Both the position numbers and the translations under genes were made by a program. From the NCBI GenBank assembly GCA_012514635.1, contig JAAYZX010000016.1:1-45049 (forward strand): a stretch of DNA of 45,049 nucleotides, written 5' to 3'. Below, one piece after another: positions 18,486-28,049 of the stretch (position 1 is the first letter of the stretch; each line of letters opens with the position of its first letter). The notes below the pieces were generated by a model. The model was not told the origin of the DNA. It made no database searches and saw only the letters and a list, made by a program, of their open reading frames with translations. The stretch comes from Actinomycetota bacterium. GTDB taxonomy: Bacteria > Actinomycetota > Thermoleophilia > RBG-16-64-13.

Positions 18486-19866
18486 CGTCACCTCGCTGAT
18501 CTTCGGGCAGATCGGCAAAACGAGTGTGGTTCTGGATAAACGCCAGGCGACAGCTACCGATAGGACCGTTGCGCTGCTTGCCCACGATAATCTCAGCAAT
18601 ACCGCGATCCGAGCTTTCCTTGTTGTATACCTCGTCGCGATAGATGAAGATGACCACGTCCGAATCCTGCTCGATAGATCCTGATTCACGCAGATCCGAT
18701 AGCACCGGCTTATTTCCCGAGCGCTGCTCCACCTGCCGCGACAGCTGCGACAAAGCCAAGACCGGCACCGACAATTCTCGCGCCATGATCTTCAGAGATC
18801 GTGATATAAGCGACACTTCCTGCTGGCGATTCTCCGCAGTGGCGTCTCCCATCATGAGCTGCAGGTAGTCGATGATGACCAGCCCCAAGTTCTTCTCCCG
18901 CGACTTGAGGCGACGAGCCTTGGCCCTGATCTCCATCATGTTCGATGAGGGCGTGTCGTCGATGAAGATGGGGGCCTTGAACAACGGGGCGCAGGCCGAG
19001 GTCAATTTGCTCCAATCCGACGTCTGCAGCTGACCGTGACGGAGACGATGGCTGTCTACCTTAGCCTCAGAGCACAACATGCGTTGCACTACTTCCATCT
19101 TGGACATCTCAAGCGAGAATATAGCCACACCCTTGCCCCGATCCACCGCCACATTACGGGCGATGTTTAGGGCCAGCGCCGTCTTGCCCATGGACGGTCG
19201 GGCCGCGAGAATAACCAGGTTGGCGGGCTGGAGTCCGGTGATGATCTCGTCCAGCCGACGAAAACCCGTCTCGATGCCCGCGCTGTGCCGCCCCTCGGAC
19301 ATGACCCTCTCCAACTCGACGAAGCTTTCGTTGATCAGCTCGCCGAGGGGACTGAAGTCTTCCGTAGCTTTGGTCTGAGAAATCTCAAAGACGAGTTGTT
19401 CCGCGCGGTCGATGAGATCACGCGGTGCCCCCTGCCCCCGATAACCCAGCTCCGCGATATCTGACCCCACCGAGATAAGCGACCGCAGCAGGTAGTTGTC
19501 TTTGACGATCTCGGCGTAATGACGCGCATTGGTGACCGCCGGCACTGATGACACAAGACTGTGTACGTACGCCCGGCCACCCACCGACTCGAGCGTTCCT
19601 CGCCGTATCAACTCTTCGGAGACGGTAATGGGATCGATTGGCTCGCCGCGCGCGTACAGCTCTTCGACGGCCTCGTAGATACGTTGGTGAGATAGACGAT
19701 AGAAGTGCTTAGGACGTAGGACTTCGGTGACACCCGCGATGAGGTTGGGCGCCACCATAACCGATCCCAGCACCGACGTCTCCGCTTCGAGATTTTGAGG
19801 AGGCAGATGCGCCGGCTCGAGGTTGTCGGCCGGCATCACAGACTTCTGCCGTACTCTGCCCGTCAT
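18478..19866 (-). CDS. dnaB: Replicative DNA helicase DnaB
   Basis: 462 aa. It is the hexameric 5'-3' helicase that unwinds DNA at the replication fork. The N-terminal domain begins PPQNLEAETSVLGS. The RecA-like motor has Walker A ARPSMGKT (residues 222-229), Walker B LVIIDYLQLM, and SQLSRQVEQR and DLRESGSIEQDSD. No intein is visible. It follows rplI in the same direction, a widely conserved order. Confidence 0.98.
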   Translation of the reverse strand: MTGRVRQKSVMPADNLEPAHLPPQNLEAETSVLGSVMVAPNLIAGVTEVLRPKHFYRLSHQRIYEAVEELYARGEPIDPITVSEELIRRGTLESVGGRAYVHSLVSSVPAVTNARHYAEIVKDNYLLRSLISVGSDIAELGYRGQGAPRDLIDRAEQLVFEISQTKATEDFSPLGELINESFVELERVMSEGRHSAGIETGFRRLDEIITGLQPANLVILAARPSMGKTALALNIARNVAVDRGKGVAIFSLEMSKMEVVQRMLCSEAKVDSHRLRHGQLQTSDWSKLTSACAPLFKAPIFIDDTPSSNMMEIRAKARRLKSREKNLGLVIIDYLQLMMGDATAENRQQEVSLISRSLKIMARELSVPVLALSQLSRQVEQRSGNKPVLSDLRESGSIEQDSDVVIFIYRDEVYNKESSDRGIAEIIVGKQRNGPIGSCRLAFIQNHTRFADLPEDQRGDGG

Positions 19867-19897
19867 GGGAGGTCGCTTCCCCCTTTGCTGTTCCTAC

Positions 19898-20353
19898 CTA
19901 ATCACCCTCTGGGACCACGATAACCTTGACTTCCACCGGCTCTACGCTCTGATGTACTTCCACCATGACCATGTGTGTACCCAGAGTCCTGATGGAATCC
20001 TCCAGAAGCACCTTCCGCTTGTCAATCCGGATCTTGCGTGCCGACCACAAGGCCGACGCCACATCGGCATTGGTCACTGAACCGAACAACTTTTCACCTT
20101 GGCCGGCAGGAGCAGTAATGGTCAAGACCGTCCGCGCCAGGATCTCCCGGTTTTCGGCGGCCTGCTCTGCCTCACGGCGTTCCTGTTCCAGCCTGGCCTC
20201 CAGCAGGCTCTGCACCGCTGCCACTCTGGCAGGAGTGGCAACTTCAGCCAAACACCGCGGGAACAGGTAGTTGCGGGCATAACCATCGGCCACATTTGCT
20301 ACTTCGCCCTTGGCTCCAAGCTTCTCCACGTCCTTGAGCAGTATCACTTCCAT
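19898..20353 (-). CDS. rplI: 50S ribosomal protein L9
   Basis: 151 aa. The N-terminal RNA-binding domain [19 protein letters not shown]...[10 protein letters not shown] is diagnostic. A long charged helix ([21 protein letters not shown]) links it to the C-terminal domain with [14 protein letters not shown]. The ribosome site GAGGAGGAAA is inside the 3' end of the DUF2232 gene, which it overlaps by 10 bp. Confidence 0.98.
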   Translation of the reverse strand: MEVILLKDVEKLGAKGEVANVADGYARNYLFPRCLAEVATPARVAAVQSLLEARLEQERREAEQAAENREILARTVLTITAPAGQGEKLFGSVTNADVASALWSARKIRIDKRKVLLEDSIRTLGTHMVMVEVHQSVEPVEVKVIVVPEGD

Positions 20354-21378
20354 TCGGTTTCCTCCTCATCTCCGTCACGCTTCGACCCCACCGACTCGCC
20401 GTCGGATACCTGGGGCCGACGCCGGCTATAGCGCATGCGAAAATCCAGCCAGATATCCAGCAAACCCACCCATGTGAGCAAAAGAAATAGGAATTGGCCT
20501 ACCAACGCCAGCGCGTACATTCCCGCCCGTTGGCCGGCACTCCGAGCCCGCACTTCCACCAGCCATTGTGTCAACGCCACACCCTGCACGAAAAATACCG
20601 TGACGAAAACCAGTGTGAGATTTATCCCGGCCAACCACAGCCACCGGCCGGCGTCTCCCACCCAAGACCCCGCCATAATCAGTACCAGCCCCAAGATGAA
20701 TCCGTACGGTGTAACCCAATGCAACCGCAGACAACGCAGAGACATACCTTCCGGCACCGGCAACACCCTGCCCAGTCTGGGCAGTATCACCGCTGCCAAT
20801 GCCACAGCAACCACTCCCAGCACCAATCCCAGGGACATGATGATACCCGGCATTAGGTAGGGCAGCAGAGCAACCAAGCGACGAGTAGCGGCCAACGACT
20901 CCTCGATAGCCGCCTGGTCGACTCCCGCTCCTGCGTACATCCCACTGACCGTCTGAAATGAAGTCTCCGCGATAGTGGCCAGTTGAGCCGGTGTCAGCCC
21001 TGACAGGAACCACGATAAACCAAGCCAAGCCGCTAATCCCAGCCCCGCCGCAACCGTCGACGCCCACAGTAGTCGCGAAATGCCCCAGTTGCGGCGCAGG
21101 CCCATCCCCAACACGACCCCCAAACCTCCGGTGAGCATGAGCGTAAATACGCCGCTCATGGGTCCGGCGAACAGCCAACTGAGCACCGATGCCGCCAGCG
21201 TCAGCACGAAGCCCGTCCTGGCACCCCACTTGGCAGTGACGTAGGACGCGGGTAGAGGGAGTAGGGGAATCAGGAGCACGGAGATGACCGGCACAAAACT
21301 CACCAGCAAAGACAGCACTACCGTGAGCGCCGCTCCCTTGCCCGCGTCCACCGCAGCCGAGGCGGTGAGCGCTCTCAC
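20344..21378 (-). CDS. DUF2232 (YybS-like) integral membrane protein
   Basis: 344 aa with about eight hydrophobic segments over most of its length, and a charged cytoplasmic tail rich in Arg, Asp and Glu. Family placement rests on membrane topology and on position: DUF2232/YybS genes lie between rpsR and rplI in many bacteria, exactly as here. The family's function is unclear. The GTG start follows rpsR by 30 bp. Confidence 0.85.
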   Translation of the reverse strand: MRALTASAAVDAGKGAALTVVLSLLVSFVPVISVLLIPLLPLPASYVTAKWGARTGFVLTLAASVLSWLFAGPMSGVFTLMLTGGLGVVLGMGLRRNWGISRLLWASTVAAGLGLAAWLGLSWFLSGLTPAQLATIAETSFQTVSGMYAGAGVDQAAIEESLAATRRLVALLPYLMPGIIMSLGLVLGVVAVALAAVILPRLGRVLPVPEGMSLRCLRLHWVTPYGFILGLVLIMAGSWVGDAGRWLWLAGINLTLVFVTVFFVQGVALTQWLVEVRARSAGQRAGMYALALVGQFLFLLLTWVGLLDIWLDFRMRYSRRRPQVSDGESVGSKRDGDEEETEWK

Positions 21379-21408
21379 CGTTCCTCACCTGAGCGAGGCG
21401 ACGCGTCT

Positions 21409-21660
21409 CTACCGGCTGGAATACGGGAGCAGCGCCATCTCGCGCGCCCGCTTGATGGCCAAAGCGATCTGTCGCTGATGACGCCGGCACGCCCCGGTAG
21501 TACGACGCGACCTGATCTTTGCTCTATCCGACATATACCGCCGCAACCCATTGAAATCCTTGTAGTCGATAAGTTCGACCTTCTCTTTGCAGAAATAGCA
21601 GTACTTACGTCTCCGCGAACCTGACGCCGGCCGCGGGCGACGCCTCCTGGCGAATGCCAC
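21409..21660 (-). CDS. rpsR: 30S ribosomal protein S18
   Basis: 83 aa. The core [21 protein letters not shown] and [20 protein letters not shown] is S18. An N-terminal Arg-rich extension precedes CYFCKEK, the Cys-containing (potentially zinc-binding) form. The start is GTG with AGGAGGTAA about ten bases upstream. Confidence 0.98.
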   Translation of the reverse strand: MAFARRRRPRPASGSRRRKYCYFCKEKVELIDYKDFNGLRRYMSDRAKIRSRRTTGACRRHQRQIALAIKRAREMALLPYSSR

Positions 21661-21682
21661 GTACTCTTACCTCCTGAAACGG

Positions 21683-22153
21683 CTAGAAGGGGATATCGTC
21701 CTCTTCGCCGAAATCGATGTCTTTGAAATCGTTGGCCGGCGCCAAATCGGAGGGAGGCGTATAACCGCTACTCCGTTGACCGGAGTAACCTCCGCCACCA
21801 GCGTCACCGCCCTGCCCACTCGGGCTTCCCAGAAATACCACCAAGTTGGCGACGATCTCGACCTTGCTGCGCCTGGTGCCGTCCTGCGCCTCCCAACTGC
21901 GCTGTTCCAGACGCCCCTCTACAGCCACCGGACGGCCTTTGGTGAGATACTTGGCACAGTTCTCACCCTGTTGGCCCCAGACCACCACGTCGAAAAAGCT
22001 GGTGGCTTCCACCCATTGCCCCGATGCGTCCTTGTAGGACCTGCCCACCGCAACGCCCAATTGGCAGACGCTCTTGCCGTTTGGCGTTTGACGCAGTTCC
22101 GGGTCCCGGGTTAGGTTGCCCACGAGGGTGGCATGAGCGAAACCCCTGGCCAT
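21683..22153 (-). CDS. ssb: Single-stranded DNA-binding protein
   Basis: 156 aa. The OB-fold begins ATLVGNLTRDPELRQTPNGK and includes VVVWGQQGENCAKYLTKG and VAVEGRLEQRSWEAQDG. A Gly/Ser-rich linker leads to the acidic protein-interaction tail ending EEDDIPF. The gene is 3 bp after rpsF, and both are probably one message with rpsR. Confidence 0.98.
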   Translation of the reverse strand: MARGFAHATLVGNLTRDPELRQTPNGKSVCQLGVAVGRSYKDASGQWVEATSFFDVVVWGQQGENCAKYLTKGRPVAVEGRLEQRSWEAQDGTRRSKVEIVANLVVFLGSPSGQGGDAGGGGYSGQRSSGYTPPSDLAPANDFKDIDFGEEDDIPF

Positions 22154-22156
22154 GAC

Positions 22157-22504
22157 TTACTCCTCGTCTGGTACGTCGTCCGCGACAGGTGCAATATCTG
22201 CACTGGCGATGCCGCCTTTCTCAGGCATACGCACCGGCATGGCACGGAGCACGGTGTCGGCGATCTTGAGGACCCGCGTGATTTCGTCGAGCGTTTTAGG
22301 CTCAGCTTTGAAGTACATCACGTAATAGTAGCCCTCATTGATATGGTCAATCTCGTAGGCGAAACGCCTCTTGCCCCATTCGTCGGTCTTACCGACTGTG
22401 CCCTGTTCGTTTGTGATGATCTCCCGAACCCGATCGAGGAGCGCTGCGCGCGTCTCGTCTTCGGCATCAGGATGCATGATCATCATCAGCTCATAGCTGT
22501 TCAG
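22157..22504 (-). CDS. rpsF: 30S ribosomal protein S6, apparent CTG start
   Basis: 115 aa if started at CTG 22504. The usual S6 N-terminus (here xNSYELMMIMHP) lies upstream of the first ATG (22486), which has no ribosome site and would remove part of beta-strand 1. AAGGAGGT at 22510-22517 is five bases before the CTG, and an in-frame TGA lies two codons upstream, so no ATG, GTG or TTG is available there. The body includes RVREIITNEQG, GKRRFAYEI and YYYVMYFKA. It leads the rpsF-ssb-rpsR cluster. Confidence 0.93.
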   Translation of the reverse strand: MNSYELMMIMHPDAEDETRAALLDRVREIITNEQGTVGKTDEWGKRRFAYEIDHINEGYYYVMYFKAEPKTLDEITRVLKIADTVLRAMPVRMPEKGGIASADIAPVADDVPDEE

Positions 22505-22509
22505 GGTTC

Positions 22510-22517
22510 ACCTCCTT
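22510..22517 (-). promoter_or_regulatory. Ribosome-binding site fixing the rpsF CTG start
   Basis: AAGGAGGT is a full Shine-Dalgarno match spaced five bases from CTG and 23 bases from the first ATG, so it decides for the CTG. Confidence 0.8.
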
Positions 22518-22706
22518 CGGACTAAGCGGCCCCGGCCTCTCTGCCAGAGCAGGGGTGTTATGTACGCGTGCGTCCCCCGCACGCTCGGCCGGTGGAGCTC
22601 ACATCACCACCGGCTTCCACGCCGGCCGCCCAGCGACACCCGGACGCGGAGAGCGAAGTATACACTCAGATGCGGACGACGTGTGGATCGCCGCTTCTAT
22701 GGGCCC

Positions 22707-23849
22707 TCACGAGGGCGATCCTGCCCCCGGCCGCTTTGCTTCAGGAGCCGCACTCGCTTGAGATTCAGCAGTACTCTGCTCCGCATGATACGCTGCCTGT
22801 TGCGCCTGGTATGCCCGTATCTGCCCGCTACGACGCCGGTCTCGCTGCCGCAACACAGCCCGCGTTATAAGGTAGACCACCCACCCAATCAGCGCCAACA
22901 GGACCAGCACGGGTAACGCACCGCCGAGGAAGACCAGGAGTTCATTTACCGTGCGCACCAGAGCCCGAACGGCATCCTTGAGCGCCTGAATGAAGCCCCA
23001 TCCACCGTTCTTCGTGGCCACTGCACCCGACTCATATAGACTCACTGTCAGCGTAGAGAAACTGGAGTGCTCCTCCAAGTAGGCCAAGCGACCCTTCAGC
23101 TGTTCGATCTCACGCTGAACCGAGTAGAGCACATCGCGAACCCTAAGGGTCTCCTCCACTGTGCCTGCTTGGCCCATCAAAGAGAGGAGTGCCTGCTCCT
23201 GAGTTTGAGCATTCTTGAGACGCGCTTCCAGATCCACATATTCTTCAGTCACGTCCTGTGAGTCGACCTGCTGGGCGGTTGCCTTTCCCAATCTCAGGAC
23301 ATCCTCCAGCGCGAGGTTGAGGGATTGGCTGGGCACGCGGATAGTCACCACGCCGCTACGCATGACGCTTTCCTTGCCGGACGCGCTGGAGTTGGCCGAC
23401 ACTACATACCCGCCATACTTATCCGCCAGGAGGCGAGTCTGTTCAAAAGCCGTCTGGAACGTGCCCTCCTCCACTTCCACCTGCAGGGACGCGTTGGTGA
23501 TAACTTTCTGGTTGGATCTATGCGCGATAACGCCATCCTCCGCGCCGTACGGAGAGATGGGCACAAAAGGCGCCATGGCCTCGGCGCCGTTCTCTTCAGC
23601 GACATAATCTCCGCGCGCCGCCCCCGTAATGGAAGTGTTGTAGTAAACGGTGGCCTCCGAGACGTCCTCCCCCGACATCTTTGCGCCACCATCGCCCGTA
23701 CCACACCCGGAGACCCAGACCAACGCAGCCACAAGAAGAACAACAACGCCAACAATCCCGACCGTAGTCAGCCGAGCCCGCCGTTGCAGCCTACACCGGC
23801 CTGAAGTGACTACTGCCGACGACGCTCCCGTGGATGTTGACCTGTTCAT
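22707..23849 (-). CDS. DUF4349 domain lipoprotein with C-terminal membrane helix
   Basis: 380 aa. An N-terminal hydrophobic segment ends in VWVSGCGTG, a plausible lipobox. The DUF4349 region spans about residues 110-310: IANASLQVEVE-like beta strand (here KVITNASLQVEVEEG), GGYVVSANSS, VTIRVPSQSLNLALEDVLRLG, then a coiled segment DLEARLKNAQTQEQALLSLM and QREIEQLKGRLAYLEEHSSFS. A transmembrane helix near residue 320 and a Gln/Ala-rich cytoplasmic tail follow. The function of DUF4349 is not established. GAGGGGGAGG precedes the ATG. Confidence 0.88.
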   Translation of the reverse strand: MNRSTSTGASSAVVTSGRCRLQRRARLTTVGIVGVVVLLVAALVWVSGCGTGDGGAKMSGEDVSEATVYYNTSITGAARGDYVAEENGAEAMAPFVPISPYGAEDGVIAHRSNQKVITNASLQVEVEEGTFQTAFEQTRLLADKYGGYVVSANSSASGKESVMRSGVVTIRVPSQSLNLALEDVLRLGKATAQQVDSQDVTEEYVDLEARLKNAQTQEQALLSLMGQAGTVEETLRVRDVLYSVQREIEQLKGRLAYLEEHSSFSTLTVSLYESGAVATKNGGWGFIQALKDAVRALVRTVNELLVFLGGALPVLVLLALIGWVVYLITRAVLRQRDRRRSGQIRAYQAQQAAYHAEQSTAESQASAAPEAKRPGAGSPS

Positions 23850-23921
23850 GACCTCCCCCTCTCACGTATGTCCGTATGACGAGAGAGACCAGGTCCCCGG
23901 TTCCATCCGTTGGCCGTCCGG

Positions 23922-25166
23922 CTAAGAAGCAAGATCCTGCGCCAGTTCGCCCAAAAAAAGTCCCACATCGGTCACGATACCGATGGTCTGAAAACTACCC
24001 CTATCCGATAGCTTGGTCACTACAGCCGGGTTGATATCCACGCACACGGTGCGCACCGACGCAGGCAGCAGGTTCCCGACGGCGATGGAGTGCAGCATGG
24101 TGGACAACATGAGGCACATGCCCGCCTGACGGGCGTACTCACGCATGGCCCGCTGAGCTTCCATAGCGTCCGTCAGCACTTCGGGCAACGGGCCATCGTC
24201 GCGGATGGAGCCGGCGAGTACATACGGAACACCCGCCTTCACCAGCTCGTAGAAGAGACCGCGATCCACCACCCCCTGCTCGACCGCCTGCAAGATACTC
24301 CCACAGGCCCGCACGCGATTGATGGCCCGGAGATGGTGCTCGTGTCCACCCTCCTCCGACAGCCCCCTCTCTAAGTTGATGCCGAGAGACGTACCGTAGA
24401 GACACACCTCGATATCGTGCACAGCGACGGCGTTGCCACCAAATACCACGTCGACCCAACCGTCACGGACCATGCCGGCGAGGGCCGGCGCCGCACCCGT
24501 GTGCACCACCGCGGGACCCACCACCGCAAGTATCTTGCGACCTGTATCGCGCATCCGGCGCATGAGTCCGGCGACTTCGCCTATGACGAGGTGTTTGGGT
24601 TTCTCTGAGGACACCGACGAGCTCATGAATTCGAAGGTACGCGCTTCCCGCGACCGCTCCATCGGCCTCACACGAACACCTCTCCGACCCACTACCAGAA
24701 AGTCCCCTTTCTTGACCTGAGAAATGGGAACAGTCTCAGCGATGTCGGTCTCGATGGTGTTGGCCTCGGCGGTCTCATCAGTAGCGATCAAACGGATCCC
24801 GCAATCCATCTCCGGATGGGCCACCGGCACCCAGCGGCCATGCACTCTCACAAAAGTCTCCAGATTGGTGGTGCTGTAGAAGCCCTCGGGAAAGACACCA
24901 TCGACGGGAGCCGGAGCCAGCTGAGCATCAACCTGTTCCACGGCCTGCGCCCCGTGACGCTGGAGACGGCTGAGAATGGCTTCAAGCTGGACTTCGCCGG
25001 CGGCCTTCACGCGTATAAGCGCCCGTGAGTAGTCAAACTTTTCACGACCAACACGGAAGCTAAGAAAACGAAAATCCCCACCCAGGTCGAGGATGTCGTC
25101 CAGGACCCGGGGGAGGACCATGGAGTCAATTATGTGACCTTCAAGCCTGATGTCCTCATACACCAC
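23922..25166 (-). CDS. TIGR00300-family enzyme (archaeal-type ornithine cyclodeaminase / LOR-SDH-associated)
   Basis: About 414 aa. The N-terminal domain (LEGHIIDSMVLPRVLDDILD, GGDFRFLSF) and C-terminal Rossmann-like part (VFGGNAVAVHDIE, GTSLGIN, SIRDDGPLPEVLTD, CVDINPAVVTKLSDRG) match the TIGR00300 family. A family member in methanogens is reported as an NAD-dependent ornithine cyclodeaminase, and the family also carries the name LOR/SDH bifunctional-enzyme domain. The start is set at GTG 25166 because the family begins just before RLEGH; the open frame to 25238 runs through a palindrome. It is last of the saccharopine genes, so an amino-acid cyclisation or deamination role in lysine or ornithine breakdown is inferred. 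Confidence 0.85.
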   Translation of the reverse strand: MVYEDIRLEGHIIDSMVLPRVLDDILDLGGDFRFLSFRVGREKFDYSRALIRVKAAGEVQLEAILSRLQRHGAQAVEQVDAQLAPAPVDGVFPEGFYSTTNLETFVRVHGRWVPVAHPEMDCGIRLIATDETAEANTIETDIAETVPISQVKKGDFLVVGRRGVRVRPMERSREARTFEFMSSSVSSEKPKHLVIGEVAGLMRRMRDTGRKILAVVGPAVVHTGAAPALAGMVRDGWVDVVFGGNAVAVHDIEVCLYGTSLGINLERGLSEEGGHEHHLRAINRVRACGSILQAVEQGVVDRGLFYELVKAGVPYVLAGSIRDDGPLPEVLTDAMEAQRAMREYARQAGMCLMLSTMLHSIAVGNLLPASVRTVCVDINPAVVTKLSDRGSFQTIGIVTDVGLFLGELAQDLAS

Positions 25167-25190
25167 AGAGGAACCCCCCCATTTGACTGG

Positions 25191-25228
25191 GGGGCGGCCC
25201 CGGCGCCTGCAGGCGCCGGGGCCGCCCC
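25191..25228. repeat. 38-bp perfect GC palindrome
   Basis: Bases 25191-25209 are the exact reverse complement of 25210-25228, built only from G and C except the central CTGCAG. It lies in the gap between the saccharopine dehydrogenase and TIGR00300 genes. It has no T-tract and is probably a transcription-attenuating or mRNA-processing hairpin. Confidence 0.75.
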
Positions 25229-25249
25229 AACAACACACTGTTTCAGTAC

Positions 25250-26671
25250 CTACTCTAGTCTTTCCCAGATCTCGTGGAAATGGATCCCCAGCCTCTCCAG
25301 CTCTGCCAACACCGGCTCGTATATCTCCGGCACTACCGGAACCTGCACACCGGTGGCGTGAACCCTCCCCTCCAGGATCATCCGAGCGCCAATGGCCGCC
25401 GGCAGACCCACCGTTCTGTTCATGGAACTGAAGCCTCCGGGAACACCAAAATCGATCATGGTGGAGGTGATCTTCTCTTTGAAATCTCCGTATTCGGCGA
25501 CGAATTCATGTTTGAGTACCAACATATCTCGTTCTTGCGATTGGTAACTCATGCGCTCCAACATGCGGGCCGTCAAAACGTCCACCGGCGCCCCTTGAGA
25601 GATAGGCAGGGGATCGTTGTCAAAGAGACCCAGCCACTCCATGGCCAGAAGCTCAGACGAATCCGCATCCAAGTTCAGCTTCTGCCCAACCAGAGCACGC
25701 ACATCCGCCGCCGACCCCGTGCCGATTGCATCCGCCGTCTTATCCGCACCGGTTGTCGAGGCACCGGTATCGCTCGTGGAGGGACCTCTGGCAAAATTTG
25801 TGGCAGCCCCTACCAGTTCCGCCGTGAAGTCCGCATAGGTTTTGTCGGTCAGATCGTTCCGCTCCTCTTCGCCCAGATATCCCAGCTCGAGCACCTTACT
25901 CATGATCCGACACCAACCCCTGTTGCGGAGCGTGCCCCGGAACATGTGTGCAGCCCCCCCTATACCATAAGTAGCCATGTACGGGAGACTGTTGCGATTC
26001 GGATAGCCTTCTAACATTATGGTGGTGCCTTCTATGTCTACGGGCACGTCCCATCGATGTTGAAACAGTTCTTCACCCGCAACGAGCACCTTCCTGCCGC
26101 CGTGCATATAGAGGGCAGGGTTCTTACCGGCCAGTAGGACTCCGCGCGGACTCCACGAGAACTTATATCCGAAGGGGTTGTCGTTGACCTCCGGCGCCGG
26201 TAACCCCCCACACCACGACGTGAACGAGACCACACGACCACCCCGCCGCTTCACCTCGTTGATTACACGCATGGCCGTCATGTGGTCAATTCCTGGATCC
26301 ACCCCGATCTCATTCAATAAGATCACACCGGCCCTACGCGCAGCACCGTCAAGAGCCGCCATCTCATCTTTCACGTACGACGTAGTTACCATGTGCCTGC
26401 CGTGCCCGACACAGTGTTGCGCCACAATGGGATGATAGGCAAAGGGTAAAAGGCTGACAGAAAGGTCATGCTCGGCAATAGCGGCTTCCAAAGCTCTATC
26501 ATCAGTCAAGTCCAGTGCACGTGTCTGGCCTCGGGGATGATCCCCAACGATCTTCTCGGCTTTTTCCACCGTCCGGGTTGCTACGGTTACGTGGAAGCCG
26601 GGTTGTTCTAGAAGATATTGCACGTGGGCTCCGGCCACCATGCCGGCTCCCAGAACAAGTATCCTCTTCAT
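25250..26671 (-). CDS. Saccharopine dehydrogenase, glutamate-forming (LYS9-like)
   Basis: 473 aa. It oxidises saccharopine to glutamate and aminoadipate semialdehyde (or the reverse). The N-terminus MKRILVLGAGMVAGAHVQYL is the NAD(P)-binding Rossmann motif. TSYVKDEMAALDGAARRAGV, LNEIGVDPGIDHMTA and SFTSWCGGLPAPE are characteristic of the Sacchrp_dh family. A Ser/Thr/Ala-rich insert (about residues 290-315) looks like a flexible loop. GGAGGTG is five bases before the ATG. Its neighbours, the LOR-type enzyme upstream and the TIGR00300 enzyme downstream, support lysine degradation through saccharopine. Confidence 0.93.
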   Translation of the reverse strand: MKRILVLGAGMVAGAHVQYLLEQPGFHVTVATRTVEKAEKIVGDHPRGQTRALDLTDDRALEAAIAEHDLSVSLLPFAYHPIVAQHCVGHGRHMVTTSYVKDEMAALDGAARRAGVILLNEIGVDPGIDHMTAMRVINEVKRRGGRVVSFTSWCGGLPAPEVNDNPFGYKFSWSPRGVLLAGKNPALYMHGGRKVLVAGEELFQHRWDVPVDIEGTTIMLEGYPNRNSLPYMATYGIGGAAHMFRGTLRNRGWCRIMSKVLELGYLGEEERNDLTDKTYADFTAELVGAATNFARGPSTSDTGASTTGADKTADAIGTGSAADVRALVGQKLNLDADSSELLAMEWLGLFDNDPLPISQGAPVDVLTARMLERMSYQSQERDMLVLKHEFVAEYGDFKEKITSTMIDFGVPGGFSSMNRTVGLPAAIGARMILEGRVHATGVQVPVVPEIYEPVLAELERLGIHFHEIWERLE

Positions 26672-26704
26672 CGAGCACCTCCGCGCGCTTGTCTGCAGTC
26701 AGGT

Positions 26705-26735
26705 GGGGCGGCGCCGGCTCCGCCTGCGCCGCCCC
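26705..26735. terminator. GC hairpin between the LOR-type and saccharopine dehydrogenase genes
   Basis: GGGGCGGCGC and GCGCCGCCCC pair as a 10-bp stem around an 11-base loop that can itself pair GGC with GCC. It abuts the stop codon of the upstream gene. There is no T-run, so attenuation or mRNA processing is as likely as termination. Confidence 0.5.
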
Positions 26736-28049
26736 TCACAGGAATTGCTCCATATACTCGAAATCAGGCGTAAGTCGTCCGTGATAGACAATCACAGCCC
26801 GTTTGATCTCAGGCGGCAGATCGAGATCCCCAAAAGACACAGAGTAGTCCGCGTGAACCAGCGCCGGGATGAAGCGCCTGAGTACTCCACTGAAGTACAC
26901 TGAAGCATCCCTGGGCAACTCGCTCGGGAGGATATCCACCGACATCACCACCACCCCCCTACCCTCCACACCGCCCGAAACACCACCCGTCAACGGATCG
27001 TAGACGAAGTAGGGTGCGCCGGGATCAGTGATTCGTACGGTGCACTCGACGGCACCTTCCAGGTCGGCGCTGATGTCCCCGATCACCTTCAACCGCTGAG
27101 ACCCACATTCCCATTGTTGCCGCAACCCTTTCTTGGTGATCAGCCGAGGATACTTGTCCTCCCAGTAGATACAGTTGACGAGCATCGTCAGATACGGAAC
27201 GTACCGTTCAAAGACTCCGCGATAGCGATCCGGACGTTGGTAATAGTCTTGTAACCGGAAGGCGGCCGCCGCTTGGAGCGGCTCAGCCGTATCCTCCTCC
27301 CGGAAGACTACTTTGTACACACAGTGACGAGACGCATCGCCTCGCTCAATGAGCTCAGCCAACCGCCCCGGCGGGACCTCCTCCACGGGAAGAAGATCTA
27401 AAATCTCCCACGCCCCCCGTGCCACGTTTCCATATCCCGCAAAACCGCAAACAACGGGAGCGAGCTCCGGCAAAAATCCCTCGGTACGAATGCCGTCACC
27501 CACAACGCGCACCGCTTCCTTAGCTTCCTCCAAGTTATGATACTCGAGTGGCCGCTTGAGCGCCGCCAACGGTGTCGCCATACCCTCCCATGCCATCCGC
27601 CGCTCCAGCGCCACGAGAGTCTCCATCATTCCGGCCATACCCGCGAAGTTCCCAAAGAAGATGAGGCGTTTCCCATTTTCGTCCGTGACCTTCTCATAGT
27701 CGATTAGGTTGCAACCCAAGTCCATGAGACGCTTCAGCATGGGCATGTTGTACGACTGACCCTTGATGGTATGAGAGAAGAAGACGTACGTTCCTCCCTG
27801 CCGGAAGGTCTCCGGTTTCATCTCTTTGATGCCTATTTCAATCGGACATGCTCCCAGATCCTCCTGCACCAAGGCTCCTACCGCCAGAAACTCCTCATCG
27901 GAAAATATTCGGAGAGAAGAGGGCTGAACCACTACATCGATCCCGGCTTTCCTCAAAGTCCCAGCGTCCTGGGGAGTGACCGCCACCCGCTTTTCCCACA
28001 CGCTCTTATCCTCACGACGCAGCCCCAAACACTTCCTGTTCGTATTCAC
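26736..28049 (-). CDS. Lysine-ketoglutarate reductase / LOR-type dehydrogenase (AlaDh/PNT fold)
   Basis: 437 aa. The N-terminal AlaDh/PNT-like domain (LGLRREDKSVWEKRVAVTPQ, then VFFSHTIKGQSYNMPML and NLIDYEKVTDENGKRLIFFG) is that of the LOR half of plant/animal AASS and of saccharopine dehydrogenases. A Rossmann stretch VVCGFAGYGNVARGAWEIL follows. YWEDKYPRLITKKG and IGDISADLEGAVECT are also family-typical. The expected reaction is condensation of lysine with 2-oxoglutarate to saccharopine. The GTG start overlaps the Lrp stop (GTGA), so regulator and enzyme are coupled. Confidence 0.9.
   Translation of the reverse strand: MNTNRKCLGLRREDKSVWEKRVAVTPQDAGTLRKAGIDVVVQPSSLRIFSDEEFLAVGALVQEDLGACPIEIGIKEMKPETFRQGGTYVFFSHTIKGQSYNMPMLKRLMDLGCNLIDYEKVTDENGKRLIFFGNFAGMAGMMETLVALERRMAWEGMATPLAALKRPLEYHNLEEAKEAVRVVGDGIRTEGFLPELAPVVCGFAGYGNVARGAWEILDLLPVEEVPPGRLAELIERGDASRHCVYKVVFREEDTAEPLQAAAAFRLQDYYQRPDRYRGVFERYVPYLTMLVNCIYWEDKYPRLITKKGLRQQWECGSQRLKVIGDISADLEGAVECTVRITDPGAPYFVYDPLTGGVSGGVEGRGVVVMSVDILPSELPRDASVYFSGVLRRFIPALVHADYSVSFGDLDLPPEIKRAVIVYHGRLTPDFEYMEQFL

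Noticed and set aside
20426-21490. 354-aa minus-strand open frame
   Set aside because: It is a Gly/Ala/Arg-rich shadow of the DUF2232 membrane-protein gene in another frame on the same strand.
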